Source of the DNA: Amycolatopsis thermophila
GTDB taxonomy: Bacteria; Actinomycetota; Actinomycetes; Mycobacteriales; Pseudonocardiaceae
Direction of reading: 5' to 3'
Length of the DNA stretch: 64,000 bases
Assembly: GCF_030814215.1 (NCBI RefSeq)
Contig: NZ_JAUSUT010000001.1
Span: 4,836,001 to 4,900,000 of the forward strand
Shown: positions 1-11,192 of the stretch, in pieces
Layout of the letters: each line of letters opens with the position of its first letter
How positions within the stretch are numbered: the stretch's first letter is position 1
Program-made: the position numbers and the translations under genes
The notes under the pieces: generated by a model
The model's input: the letters and a program-made list of their open reading frames with translations, nothing else
Told to the model about the DNA's origin: nothing
Databases searched by the model: none

Positions 1-342
1 CAGGGGTCCGCGCGGGCGTGGCTGTTCACGGTGGCCCGGCGGATCGCCATCGACGACTGGCGTTCGGCCGCGCACCGCTCGGAGGTGACCACGGACGCGC
101 CGCCCGAGGTGGCCATGCCCGACGACACCGACCGGGCGTTGCAGGGCTGGTTGGTGGCCGAGGGGCTGAAGGAGTTGTCCGTGGCGCACCGCGAGGTGCT
201 GTTGTTGTGCTATTTCCAGGGTTTCTCGGTCGCCGACGCGGCGGCGCGGCTCGGGATCTCGCCCGGGACGGTCAAGTCGCGGACGCACTACGCGTTGCGG
301 GCGTTGAAGCTCGCGTTGGAGGAGAAGGGGGTGACCCGGTGA
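1..342 (+). CDS. ECF-family RNA polymerase sigma factor (5' end missing)
   Basis: The reading frame is open from the first base of the window, so the N-terminus lies upstream. The visible part starts in late region 2 (WLFTVARRIAIDDWR, typical of region 2.4) and contains a complete region 4 with the helix-turn-helix around VADAAARLGISPGTVKSRTHYALRAL. ECF factors direct RNA polymerase to a small stress or envelope regulon. The downstream gene overlaps by 4 bp and encodes a zinc-finger anti-sigma factor, so the pair is a classic ECF/anti-sigma module. The layout and sequence resemble the actinobacterial SigL/RslA pair, but the subgroup cannot be fixed from the C-terminal part alone. Confidence 0.93.
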   Translation, partial: QGSARAWLFTVARRIAIDDWRSAAHRSEVTTDAPPEVAMPDDTDRALQGWLVAEGLKELSVAHREVLLLCYFQGFSVADAAARLGISPGTVKSRTHYALRALKLALEEKGVTR

Positions 343-1001
343 GCAGGGCCGAGGAGCAGCCGATGACCAGGCGGGACGACGATCCGTTCGTCGCCTACGA
401 CGCGGCCTACGTGCTGGGCGCCCTGTCCCCGGAGGACCGCGCCGAGTTCGAGGCGCACCTGCGGGTCTGCGACCGGTGCTCGCGGGCGGTGGCGGAGCTG
501 GCCGGGCTGCCCGGGCTGTTGTCGCAGGTGACGCCCGACATGGCCGAGGAGGAGGCGCCGCCGGACCGGTTGTTGCCGGCGTTGTTGCGCCACGTGCGGC
601 GGGTCCGCCGGCGGCGTACCTGGACGACGTTCGGGGTGGCGGTGGCCGCCGCGGCGGCGGTGCTGGCGGCGATCTTCGTGCCCCAGACGGGCGGCGGTGC
701 CGGCGGGACGGCCATGACGCCGCTGGGGGCGTACCCGGTCCAGGCGACGGCCGCGGTGGCGGCGGTGTCCGGCGGTAGCCGGGTGGACATGTCGTGCAGC
801 TACCACGGTTCCTACCGCGCGGCGGGATACCTGCTGGTCGCCGTCCGGCGGGACGGCTCGGAGGCGGAACTGGCGAAGTGGACGGCCGAACCCGACCGCG
901 ACGCGCGGATTTCCGTGGGGACGGACGTGCCGCCGGAGCAGATCCAGGCGCTGGAAATCCGCACGACGAGCGGGGTTGCCTTGCTGCGGTGGAATCCCTG
1001 A
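339..1001 (+). CDS. Zinc-finger (zf-HC2) transmembrane anti-sigma factor
   Basis: A 220-residue protein from the GTG that overlaps the sigma factor stop (GTGA); an ATG at 363 is an alternative start. The N-terminal domain has the anti-sigma zinc motif H40-x3-C44-x2-C47 inside a helical bundle. A single hydrophobic segment follows at about residues 96-113, and a C-terminal domain of about 105 residues should lie outside the membrane. This is the plan of RslA/RskA-type anti-sigma factors, which hold the sigma factor at the membrane until a signal triggers release. Translational coupling to the sigma gene supports matched production. The cognate partner is inferred from position. Confidence 0.88.
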   Translation: MSRAEEQPMTRRDDDPFVAYDAAYVLGALSPEDRAEFEAHLRVCDRCSRAVAELAGLPGLLSQVTPDMAEEEAPPDRLLPALLRHVRRVRRRRTWTTFGVAVAAAAAVLAAIFVPQTGGGAGGTAMTPLGAYPVQATAAVAAVSGGSRVDMSCSYHGSYRAAGYLLVAVRRDGSEAELAKWTAEPDRDARISVGTDVPPEQIQALEIRTTSGVALLRWNP

Positions 1002-1480
1002 GCGTGCACCTGGTTGCGCTCCCGCGGATGAAGCCGGGCACACTCGGCGGACTTCTCCGCCTGGCGCCGAAACTGCCGTCCTGAGACTCGCTCCGTGTTC
1101 GACCCACGGGCTGTCCGCGGGGACCTCGGTGGCCGTGCTGGGAACGCCGGCCGGCCTGGTGGTGATCTGGCCCTGTCGGCCTCGTTGGGACGACCTCGTT
1201 GACCGGTTTGGGCGGCGGGTTCGTTCAGCAGGTTCGACCTGCGCTGCCGTGACGCACGTGCGGCCGCTGCGCGCAGGGCCTGCTGGAGATCTGCCATCTC
1301 GGGAACTCCGGCGGGGTTGTGGCCGGCTCGTGGTGCGGGACCCCGAGCTCAAGGCGCGCGTCGCGAAGCCGATCCGGGAGGTGGGCGAGGCCGCGCAGTG
1401 CGAGTACGGTCACCGCAGCGCGCTCGTCGGCTGCCGCACCGCGTGTGGTGGTTTGCCTGGTGAGTTGTGTGTTTGCTGGG

Positions 1481-1603
1481 GTTGGTCGGTCCGGTCGTGC
1501 CGGGTGTCGTGGCTTCGTGCCAGGTTCTGCATCCGCTGGTGGTTGAGCTGGTCGGTCCCATCGCACCGGGTGTCGTGGCTCTGACTGGTTCTGCATCCGC
1601 TGG
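1481..1603. repeat. Imperfect tandem duplication, two units of about 65 bp
   Basis: Two copies begin near GGTCGGTCC at 1484 and 1550. Both contain CGGGTGTCGTGGCT and both end with GTTCTGCATCCGCTGG (1524-1539 and 1588-1603). The offset is 66 bp at the start and 64 bp at the end, so the copies differ by small indels. No function is apparent. Confidence 0.8.
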
Positions 1604-1675
1604 CTGCGAGCCAGTCGGACCCCTCCTGGTCTGGCCCGGGTTTCCCTGGATCGCCCGCCGGTCCGCATGGACCGT

Positions 1676-1713
1676 GAAGTCCTCCAGTCGCACGTTGACG
1701 AGTGGGATTTTCG
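1676..1713. repeat. Degenerate copy of the AAGTCCCACTC palindrome
   Basis: The right arm GAGTGGGATTTTCG (1700-1713) differs by one base from the right arm of the intact palindrome at 1851-1898. The left arm (from GAAGTCC at 1676 to CGCACG at 1694) is a decayed version of the same left arm. It looks like an older copy of the same dispersed element. Confidence 0.65.
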
Positions 1714-1850
1714 CTCGGCCACGAGGTGTCGTCTCGTGCCATCGCGAATGGCGGCGACGGCGCGGTGCGCCCACTTGATATCCCCCGGACGGCGGCGTGT
1801 ACGCACCATTGGTCATCTCACGCCGCTACTAGCGGAACACTTGTGCCCCA

Positions 1851-1898
1851 ACGAAAGTCCCACTCGCACGACCCGTTTTGCGTGAGTGGGACTTTCGT
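1851..1898. repeat. Palindromic dispersed element, 15-bp perfect arms
   Basis: ACGAAAGTCCCACTC (1851-1865) is the exact reverse complement of GAGTGGGACTTTCGT (1884-1898), with an 18-nt centre that adds further pairing (ACG/CGT across a bulge). It lies between the non-coding stretch and the prepilin peptidase gene. From memory, palindromes with this core are common between genes in Amycolatopsis; this was not checked. Confidence 0.85.
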
Positions 1899-1945
1899 GC
1901 GCGCTCGTATTTGGCGTTCCCGCTCCGACTGGCCAAGCTGGAATC

Positions 1946-2512
1946 ATGAACTGGGGAGCGGTGGCGGCGATGGGTGCGGCGGGGACGTGCGTCGGCGCGG
2001 GAACGGCAAAATTGCTGAACTGGGCCGGCGCGGCAGTGCCTGTGCCGGCCGTGGTGGTCGGCACGGGAGTGGCGTGGGCGGGAGTCACGGCGGTGGCTCC
2101 GGGGAACCTGACACCAATCGCGCTGGCGGCGCTCGCCGTGCCGTTGGTGGCGGCGGACCTGCGCCACCGGCGGCTGCCGGACGTCCTCACGCTGCCGGCG
2201 TACCCGCTCGTCGTCGCGGTGGCGCCGGACCCCGCCAGGGCGCTCGGCGCGGCCGCGGTCTTCGGGGGCTTGCACCTGCTGGTCCACGTCGCCGCGCCGC
2301 GAGCGATGGGCGCGGGCGACGTCAAGCTGGCCGGCGCGCTGGGGGCCGCGCTCGGCTCGGTGAGTTGGCTCGCCCTGCCGGCCGCCGCCGTGCTGGCCGC
2401 GGTGGTGACCGCCGGGCTGGCGGCAACCCGCCTGTGGCGAGATGGCGTCCCGCACGGACCGGGCCTCCTCGCGGCGACGACGGCGCTGACCCTGCTCCGC
2501 GTGCCGCCCTGA
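1946..2512 (+). CDS. Prepilin peptidase, A24 family
   Basis: A 188-residue membrane protein that should cleave prepilin-type leader peptides of type IV pilin or Flp/Tad pilin precursors at the inner face of the membrane. Almost the whole chain is hydrophobic. It carries the two aspartates of A24 peptidases: one in AADLRHRRLPD at about residues 70-80, the other in the GAGDVKLAG motif at about residues 126-134, which fits the GxGD class. It lacks the N-terminal cysteine-rich methylase domain of larger PilD proteins, as is common in actinobacteria. The ATG at 1946 was chosen because the upstream in-frame extension is not hydrophobic and overlaps the palindrome region. No pilus genes are nearby, so its substrate is unknown. 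Confidence 0.85.
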   Translation: MNWGAVAAMGAAGTCVGAGTAKLLNWAGAAVPVPAVVVGTGVAWAGVTAVAPGNLTPIALAALAVPLVAADLRHRRLPDVLTLPAYPLVVAVAPDPARALGAAAVFGGLHLLVHVAAPRAMGAGDVKLAGALGAALGSVSWLALPAAAVLAAVVTAGLAATRLWRDGVPHGPGLLAATTALTLLRVPP

Positions 2513-2773
2513 GATCGCCGGGGCGGGAGGTGGTCGAGGTGGGCACGCTGACTGCGCATCGGATGTGGCCCAGCTGCTGTCGGGGCCACGGCGGATCCTG
2601 GAGCGGCCTGGGAGCGGGCTGCTTTGCCCGGCCACCTGCGCTCACCCGCGCATCCGCTGCCGTGGCCGCCCCGCCCACCGGTGCACCTGCTGCCGGTGGC
2701 CCCCGGCGAGCAGTGGCGCACTCACTGCGGCGGCCACCCGTGGTCGCCGGCGCGCCCAGGGCCGGTGGCCGCC

Positions 2774-2883
2774 CCGCGCCTACCGGCGCGCCCAATGCGG
2801 GCGGCTGGCCCGCGCCTACCGGCGCGCCCAATGCGGGCGGCTGGCCCGCGCCTACCGGCGCGTGCCCAGCGCGGGCGGCTGCC
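2774..2883. repeat. Tandem repeat, 36 bp x 3
   Basis: The unit begins CCGCGCCTACCGGCGCG at 2774, 2810 and 2846. The first two copies are nearly identical and the third is diverged. The period is exactly 12 codons, which keeps a proline/alanine/glycine-rich frame open on the bottom strand, but no start region or ribosome-binding site supports translation. Confidence 0.9.
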
Positions 2884-2985
2884 ACGCGCGCAGCGGTGCG
2901 GGCAGCTGCCGTGCCACCCGGCGGCGCCCGGCCCGCGAGGGCGGCGTGACCTCGCGGGCGTACCCCGGGGTAGTCGCCAAGCGAA

Positions 2986-3200
2986 GCACCAGCGAGGTGA
3001 GCACGGCTTCCGCACCCCGGCCCACACCCGCTGGAGCGGCGCGCCGCGCCCACTGCCGAGCGCGGCACCAGCGGGCCGAGCACGGCTTCCGCACCCCGGC
3101 CCACACCCGCTGGAGTGGCGCGTCACGCCCACCCGCCGAGCCCGGCACCACCCGGCTGAGCACGGCATCCGCGGCCCAGCGCACACCCGCCGGAGCCGCG
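2986..3200. repeat. Tandem repeat, about 80 bp x 3
   Basis: Copies share GCACGGCTTCCGCACCCCGG at 3001 and 3080, and a diverged version at 3160, each followed by CACACCCGCTGGAG or a close variant. The spacing is 79 then 80 bp, so it is not frame-preserving. No spacers, dyads or cas genes are present, so this is not a CRISPR array. Confidence 0.9.
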
Positions 3201-3224
3201 TGCAGCGGGCGGCACCCGTCATGA

Positions 3225-3230
3225 CAGGAT
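3225..3230 (+). promoter_or_regulatory. Putative -10 box of the aro operon
   Basis: CAGGAT lies 7 nt before the GTG of aroC. No Shine-Dalgarno sequence sits between them, so a leaderless aroC transcript is likely. Confidence 0.5.
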
Positions 3231-3236
3231 CGTCGG

Positions 3237-6475
<3,239 letters not shown>

Positions 6476-6479
<4 letters not shown>

Positions 6480-7393
6480 CGGTCCCGCACCTCGAAACCC
6501 CTCGTCTGCGCCTGCGCGGCCTCGACGCCGCCGACACCGAAGCGCTCGTCAGGGTCTTCGCCGACCCGGAGATGAGCCGCTTCCTCCGCGCCGACCTCAG
6601 CGACCCGGCCCAGTGCCGCGCCTCGCTCGCCCGGCGCGTCGCCTACACCGGGCCCGACGGCACCGGCCACTGGGTGATCGAGCGCGACGGCGCGGTCATC
6701 GGCCTCGCCCACCTGCGGCCCTCCGCCGAGCTGTCCGGCGACCTGGTGGAGATCGGGTACTTCCTGGACCGCGCCCACGGCGGGCAGGGCCTGGCGACCG
6801 AGGCCGCGTCCGCGCTGATGCACCACGGCTTCGCCGCGCTCGGCCTGCCCGCGGTGTGGGCGTTGATCCACGAGTCCAACGTGGCCAGCCAGAACCTGGT
6901 GCGGCGCCTGGGTTTCACCGACGTCGGCTGCGGCGAGCACTACGGCGGCCCGCACCGCGTGTGCGTCGCGCTGCCCGGCGTGACCGGCCGATGGCACCAC
7001 GTCGAGCTGCGGGTCCCGGACCTGGCGCGCGCCCGGACGAGCGTCGGCTGGCTGCTGGCCGAACTCGGCTGGCGCGAGCACCAGCGGTGGCACGACGGCG
7101 TGAGCTGGAAACTCGGCGCCGGGTACCTGGTGCTCGAGCAGTCCCCGGCCCTGAGCGCGCCCGCGCACGACCGCCGCGCGCCCGGGCTCAACCACCTCGC
7201 GCTGTACGCCGGTTCACCGGATCGGGTGGACGCGCTGGCCGCCGCCGCCACGGAACGCGGCTGGCGGCCGCTGTTCGCCGACTGCTACCGGCGCGCCGGC
7301 GGTCCCGATCATTACGCCGCGTATCTGGAGAACGCCGACGGCCTCGCACTCGAGCTCGTCGCCGACTCGCCGCGGATCACTCGACCGGGTTAA
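6476..7393 (+). CDS. GNAT acetyltransferase fused to a glyoxalase/VOC domain
   Basis: A 305-residue two-domain protein. Residues 1-165 form a RimJ/RimL-type GNAT domain: it begins with [11 protein letters not shown], has the acetyl-CoA segment [16 protein letters not shown] near residues 100-115, and the typical [19 protein letters not shown]. Residues 168-300 form a VOC domain ([23 protein letters not shown], the acidic [13 protein letters not shown]) of the glyoxalase/bleomycin-resistance type. The substrate is unknown; a VOC metal-binding fold next to an N-acetyltransferase suggests small-molecule modification or binding. It starts at an ATG overlapping the aroQ stop by 4 bp, so it is cotranscribed with the shikimate genes, although a link to that pathway is only contextual. 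Confidence 0.85.
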
Positions 7394-7401
7394 TCACTCT
7401 C

Positions 7402-7407
7402 TACACT
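7402..7407 (+). promoter_or_regulatory. Putative -10 box
   Basis: TACACT lies 30 nt before the GTG of the lipoprotein gene; a GGAGGGAAGGA ribosome-binding stretch lies between them. Confidence 0.5.
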
Positions 7408-7437
7408 GAGCTGGCCGGTGCGGAGGGAAGGACGACG

Positions 7438-8943
7438 GTGGGATTGCGCAAGGTGCTCGGCGGGATGCTGGCCGCGGTGCTGGCCGTCACCGCCCTGGCC
7501 GGGTGCACCGGCAACGTCCCGCCGCAGGCCGAGGGCGTCGGGCGCGGCGGGATCGGCGCGCGACCGGACACCACCACGCCCGTTCCCGACGCCGTCCGGC
7601 TGAAGACCGACTCGCCGCGGGAGAGCCCCGGCATGGTCGCCGCGGGCGGCCCCGGCGCGCCCTACAACTACGGCCCGACGCTGATGTCCGACGGCGGCAC
7701 CACCCGCATGTGGTGGTGCAGCCAGTACCCGGGCGCGTTGCCGCCGGGCGACGACGTCCTCTACGCCGAGTCGGGGTCGCTCGACGGTCCCTTCACCGGT
7801 CCCGGCGGCTCGGTGCCGCCCGCCGTCCTGTCCGGCAACCCCGGCCAGTTCGACGGCGTGCACGCCTGCGACCCGTCGGTGATCCGCGTCGACGGCACCT
7901 ACTACCTGTACTACACGGGCGCGGCGGGCGACCACGCGCTCGGCAACTCGATCGGCCTCGCGACCAGCACCGACGGCATCACCTGGCAGCGCGCGGGCGG
8001 CGGCCGGCCCATCGTCGACCCGGCGCACGACACGCACCGCGACAACCTCTACGGCGTCGGCCAGCCGTCCGCGGTGTACCTGGACGGCTGGTTCTACCTG
8101 ATGTTCACCGACACCACCGGCCTGGCCGCCGGCTGGAACGGCGCGGGCCAGTTCGTGCTGCGCTCCACGGACCCCGCGTTCGGGAGCAACGTGGAAGCGC
8201 TGTCCGAGGCCGGGTTCACCCCGGTCGCCGGCACCGCCGTGCCGCGCACGAAGTCGCTGGCCGACGCCTTCAGCGCGGACCTGATGTGGATCGACGCGCT
8301 GAACGCGTGGGCGATCGCGCACGAGACGGCCGACGGCACCACGATAACGTTCTGGGACCGCGACTTCGCCCGCACCCCGTACCAGCCGCTGCTGATCCCC
8401 GGCCCCTGGCGGGAGGGGCCCGGCCTGGTCCGGCGGCCGGACGGGCACGCCCCGGTGTCCGCCACCGACCCGTGCGGCCGGGTGCCGCTCGACGTCGTGC
8501 GGGCGACCGTCACCGGCGAGGCCAACGCGCCCACCGACCTGCGGCGGTTCGGGCTGGACATCACCGGGCTCACCGCGTGCGGTGATCCGCAGCGGGCGCT
8601 GACCCTGCTCGACGGGTTCGCGATGCCCTCGCCGGTGCGCACCATGGACCTCGTCGTGTCCGGCCAGGTGGTGCGCGTCGACCGCCGCTCGGTGGCGCAG
8701 GAGCTGGCGGACCACGTGCTGGACTCCCGGCCGGACGTGCTCGACCGGTTCCCGGTCGTGGCGCGGCTGGAGTCGGGAACGCGGGCGCTGAAGTCGGGCG
8801 AGCTGGGCGTGGGCTTCCTGCTGGACGACGGCCGGCTCTACCCGGTGCGGCGCCCGGACGCGGTGGCGGTCAACGGCTCGGCGACCGAGGACGTCACCGC
8901 GGCGCAGTGGCGCAGCTACCCGGCCGGCCCGGCGCTCGGGTGA
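7438..8943 (+). CDS. Secreted lipoprotein with GH43-like beta-propeller
   Basis: A 501-residue exported protein. The signal peptide ends in a lipobox (VTALAGC, cysteine near residue 22), so it should be lipid-anchored on the outer face of the membrane. After a linker, residues of about 75-330 show repeated propeller blades such as DPSVIRVDGTYYLYYTG, GLATSTDGITW and QPSAVYLDGWFYLMFTD, typical of glycoside hydrolase family 43/62 or levansucrase-like five-bladed folds. The C-terminal portion of about 170 residues is not recognised. Relatives are often named beta-xylosidase, but catalytic residues cannot be assigned from the sequence alone, so enzymatic activity is unproven. Confidence 0.75.
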   Translation: MGLRKVLGGMLAAVLAVTALAGCTGNVPPQAEGVGRGGIGARPDTTTPVPDAVRLKTDSPRESPGMVAAGGPGAPYNYGPTLMSDGGTTRMWWCSQYPGALPPGDDVLYAESGSLDGPFTGPGGSVPPAVLSGNPGQFDGVHACDPSVIRVDGTYYLYYTGAAGDHALGNSIGLATSTDGITWQRAGGGRPIVDPAHDTHRDNLYGVGQPSAVYLDGWFYLMFTDTTGLAAGWNGAGQFVLRSTDPAFGSNVEALSEAGFTPVAGTAVPRTKSLADAFSADLMWIDALNAWAIAHETADGTTITFWDRDFARTPYQPLLIPGPWREGPGLVRRPDGHAPVSATDPCGRVPLDVVRATVTGEANAPTDLRRFGLDITGLTACGDPQRALTLLDGFAMPSPVRTMDLVVSGQVVRVDRRSVAQELADHVLDSRPDVLDRFPVVARLESGTRALKSGELGVGFLLDDGRLYPVRRPDAVAVNGSATEDVTAAQWRSYPAGPALG

Positions 8944-8986
8944 CCCGGCCGCGGCGGCGTTTCGCCAGGCCCGGCGGTCGGCCCGG

Positions 8987-9466
8987 TCAGTCCTTCGCGG
9001 CCGGGCTGGGGCGCGGTGCGGGCCGGGGGCGCGGACGACGAGCCGGGCGCTCCGGCGGACCGTCGCCTGCGGGGCGCTTGAGCCGCCCGCCCACGAACAG
9101 GCCCAAGCCGGCGGGGACGAGCACCAGCAGCGCCGTGAAGGCCGCACCACCGGTGATCGCCGGCCACAGCTCCTCGGTGCCGGTGCGGTCCACGAAGATC
9201 CCGCGCCCGATCACGTACAGCACCCCGGACACCGGCCCGGCGACCAGCGACGCGATGAACCACGTGCGCCCGGCGTCGGCGCGGCGCAGCCACGCGTCGA
9301 GCGCGCTCCACAGCGCCGCCGCGCCCACCAGCAGCGCGATCACGGCGATCCGGGTGGTGGTCAGGCCCGTCGGGTCGTAGACCGTCGCCTTCGCCAGCGC
9401 GATCTCGGCGATCGCGTGCAGCACCGCCATGCCCAGACCTCGAACCAGCCAGGACCGCATACCCAT
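8987..9466 (-). CDS. Four-helix membrane protein (B-4DMT family)
   Basis: A 159-residue integral membrane protein with four hydrophobic segments (about residues 5-25, 40-60, 70-90 and 105-125). A Pro/Arg-rich cytoplasmic tail (RPARRPRPRPAPRPSPAAKD) makes up the last 30 residues. It matches the small actinobacterial family annotated as B-4DMT transporters; the transported substrate is unknown. The ATG at 9466 was chosen; a second ATG two codons later is possible. It is divergent from the peptidase gene at 9500, and the two starts lie only about 33 bp apart. Confidence 0.7.
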   Translation of the reverse strand: MGMRSWLVRGLGMAVLHAIAEIALAKATVYDPTGLTTTRIAVIALLVGAAALWSALDAWLRRADAGRTWFIASLVAGPVSGVLYVIGRGIFVDRTGTEELWPAITGGAAFTALLVLVPAGLGLFVGGRLKRPAGDGPPERPARRPRPRPAPRPSPAAKD

Positions 9467-9487
9467 CCACCCATCGTCGCACCGCAC

Positions 9488-9493
9488 TAAGCT
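9488..9493 (+). promoter_or_regulatory. Putative -10 box, leaderless start
   Basis: TAAGCT ends 7 nt before the GTG at 9500, and no ribosome-binding site lies between; the mRNA probably begins at the start codon. Confidence 0.55.
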
Positions 9494-9499
9494 GCCACT

Positions 9500-10597
9500 G
9501 TGCCCGACCTCCACGCCTCGCGGCGAGATGCCTTGCGCACCGTGCTCAACGAGTCCGGCGTCGACGCGTTGCTCGTCACGGACCTGCTCAACGTCCGCTA
9601 CCTGACCGGCTTCACCGGTTCCAACGCCGTGCTCCTGGTCCACCGGGAGGGCGAGGCCCGCACGGTGTTCTGCACCGACGGCCGTTACACCACACAGGCC
9701 GCCGCCGAGGTGCCGGACCTCGAACGGGTCATCGAGCGCGAGTCCGCCGCGGCCCTGCTGGCCCGCGCGGCGGAGGAGGCCGCGGCCCACCGCCGCACCG
9801 GCTTCGAGAGCCAGCACGTCAGCGTCGAGGCGTACGACGGGTTCACCCGGATCGCCGAGGGCATCGAGCTGACCCGGGCCCCCGGCCTGGTCGAGCGGCT
9901 CCGGCTGGTCAAGGACGAGACCGAGATCGAGGCGCTGCGCATGGCGTGCGCGGCCGCCGACCGCGCGCTCGCCGGGCTGCTGGAGCACGGCGGCATCCGC
10001 CCCGGCCGCACCGAGCGCGAGGTCGCCCGCGACCTGGAGGACCGGATGCTCGACCACGGCTCGTCGGGGCCGTCGTTCGACTCGATCGTGGCCGCCGGGC
10101 CCCACTCGGCCATCCCGCACCACCGGCCCACCGACCGGGTGCTGCGCACCGGCGACTTCGTCAAGCTGGACTTCGGCGCGACGATCGACGGCTACCACTC
10201 GGACATGACCCGGACCGTCGTCCTCGGCCGCCCCGCGGCCTGGCAGGAGGACCTCTACGAGCTGGTCCGCCGCGCGCAGGAGACCGGCCTGGAAGCGTCA
10301 CTGGCCGGCCAGGAGGTCGCCGACGTCGACCTGGCCGCGCGGCGCGTCATCGAGCACGGCGGGCACGGCGAGGAGTTCTCGCACGGGCTCGGTCACGGCG
10401 TCGGGCTCGAGGTGCACGAGGCACCGAGGCTCGCCGAGAACGGCGCCGGTACACTGGCCGTCGGCATGACGGTCACCGTGGAACCAGGCGTCTACCTCGC
10501 CGGACGCGGTGGCGTGCGCATCGAGGACACGCTGGTCGTGCGGGACGCCGATCCCGAACTCCTCACCCTGAGCAGCAAGGAACTCGTGGTCGTGTAG
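9500..10597 (+). CDS. Xaa-Pro dipeptidase/aminopeptidase, M24 family
   Basis: A 365-residue cytosolic metallopeptidase that cleaves the bond before proline. The N-terminal creatinase-like domain (1-125) starts with ASRRDALRTVLNESGVDALLVTDLLNVRYLTGFTG-type sequence. The pita-bread domain carries the dinuclear metal ligands: two Asp in KLDFGATIDGYHSDMTRT, His in GLGHGVGLEVHEAP, Glu in TVEPGVYL and Glu in VRIEDT. It lies directly upstream of efp and nusB, which is the conserved actinobacterial order pepQ-efp-nusB. It has a leaderless GTG start. Confidence 0.93.
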   Translation: MPDLHASRRDALRTVLNESGVDALLVTDLLNVRYLTGFTGSNAVLLVHREGEARTVFCTDGRYTTQAAAEVPDLERVIERESAAALLARAAEEAAAHRRTGFESQHVSVEAYDGFTRIAEGIELTRAPGLVERLRLVKDETEIEALRMACAAADRALAGLLEHGGIRPGRTEREVARDLEDRMLDHGSSGPSFDSIVAAGPHSAIPHHRPTDRVLRTGDFVKLDFGATIDGYHSDMTRTVVLGRPAAWQEDLYELVRRAQETGLEASLAGQEVADVDLAARRVIEHGGHGEEFSHGLGHGVGLEVHEAPRLAENGAGTLAVGMTVTVEPGVYLAGRGGVRIEDTLVVRDADPELLTLSSKELVVV

Positions 10598-10633
10598 CGC
10601 GGCCCGATCGGAAACAGGAGAACTGGACAACCC

Positions 10634-11191
10634 GTGGCCACCACCAACGACCTGAAGAACGGCCTGGTGCTGAACCTGGACGGACAGCTGTGGTCCGTCG
10701 TGAACTTCCAGCACGTCAAGCCGGGCAAGGGTGGCGCCTTCGTGCGCACCACGCTCAAGCACGTGCTGTCCGGCAAGGTGGTGGACAAGACCTTCAACGC
10801 GGGCACCAAGGTCGACACCGCGACGGTCGACCGCCGCAACATGACCTACCTGTACAACGACGGGTCGGACTTCGTGTTCATGGACGGCGAGACCTACGAC
10901 CAGATCACGGTGCCGCGCGAGACCGTCGGCGACGGCGCGAACTACCTGCTGGAGAACACCGAGGTCCAGGTCGCGATGCACGAGGGCGTGGCGCTCTACG
11001 TCGAGCTGCCCACCTCGGTCGAGCTGGTCATCCAGCACACCGACCCGGGCCTGCAGGGCGACCGCTCCACCGGCGGCACCAAGCCGGCCACGCTGGAGAC
11101 CGGCGCCGAGATCCAGGTGCCGCTGTTCCTGAGCACCGGCGAGAAGGTCAAGGTCGACACCCGCGACGGCCGTTACCTGGGCAGGGCCTAG
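10634..11191 (+). CDS. efp: Elongation factor P
   Basis: A 185-residue translation factor that binds between the P and E sites and rescues ribosomes stalled on polyproline. The KOW-like N domain has the tip loop [10 protein letters not shown], where a lysine at about position 32 is the residue that contacts the P-site tRNA. OB domains II and III follow (YLENTEVQ-like, [26 protein letters not shown]). No epmA or epmB modification gene is in the window, and many actinobacterial EF-Ps work with unmodified lysine. A GTG start follows a GGAG in the 36-bp gap after the peptidase gene. Confidence 0.98.
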   Translation: MATTNDLKNGLVLNLDGQLWSVVNFQHVKPGKGGAFVRTTLKHVLSGKVVDKTFNAGTKVDTATVDRRNMTYLYNDGSDFVFMDGETYDQITVPRETVGDGANYLLENTEVQVAMHEGVALYVELPTSVELVIQHTDPGLQGDRSTGGTKPATLETGAEIQVPLFLSTGEKVKVDTRDGRYLGRA

Positions 11192-11192
11192 G

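Larger units (their letters stand above)
1002..1945. other. Non-coding stretch with repeats
   Basis: No reading frame here shows a family signature or an upstream ribosome-binding site; long frames occur on both strands simply because of high G+C. What can be seen is an imperfect tandem duplication (1481-1603), a degenerate palindrome (1676-1713) and a strong palindrome (1851-1898). The bottom strand around 1730-1790 could be read as a decayed winged-helix segment (KWAHRAVAAIRDGT), but this is too weak to call. The region looks like a graveyard between two unrelated transcription units. Confidence 0.6.
2513..3236. other. Repeat-rich intergenic region
   Basis: No supported gene. Overlapping frames on both strands have biased composition (Arg/Ala/Pro/Gly) produced by the G+C-rich repeats. 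It holds a 36-bp array (2774-2883), an array of about 80 bp (2986-3200), and a putative -10 box for aroC at the right end. Confidence 0.7.

Noticed and set aside
976-1584. Plus-strand open frame after the anti-sigma gene
   Set aside because: Overlaps the anti-sigma 3' end, has no homology signature, and its second half is the tandem duplication at 1481-1603.
1225-1809. Minus-strand open frame with a possible GntR-like N-terminus (KWAHRAVAAIRDGT)
   Set aside because: The similarity covers under 20 residues, the rest is repeat-derived, and no start context is visible. It may be a decayed regulator at most.
2986-3200. Possible CRISPR array
   Set aside because: Units are 79-80 bp, directly abutting, with no unique spacers, no repeat dyad and no cas genes.
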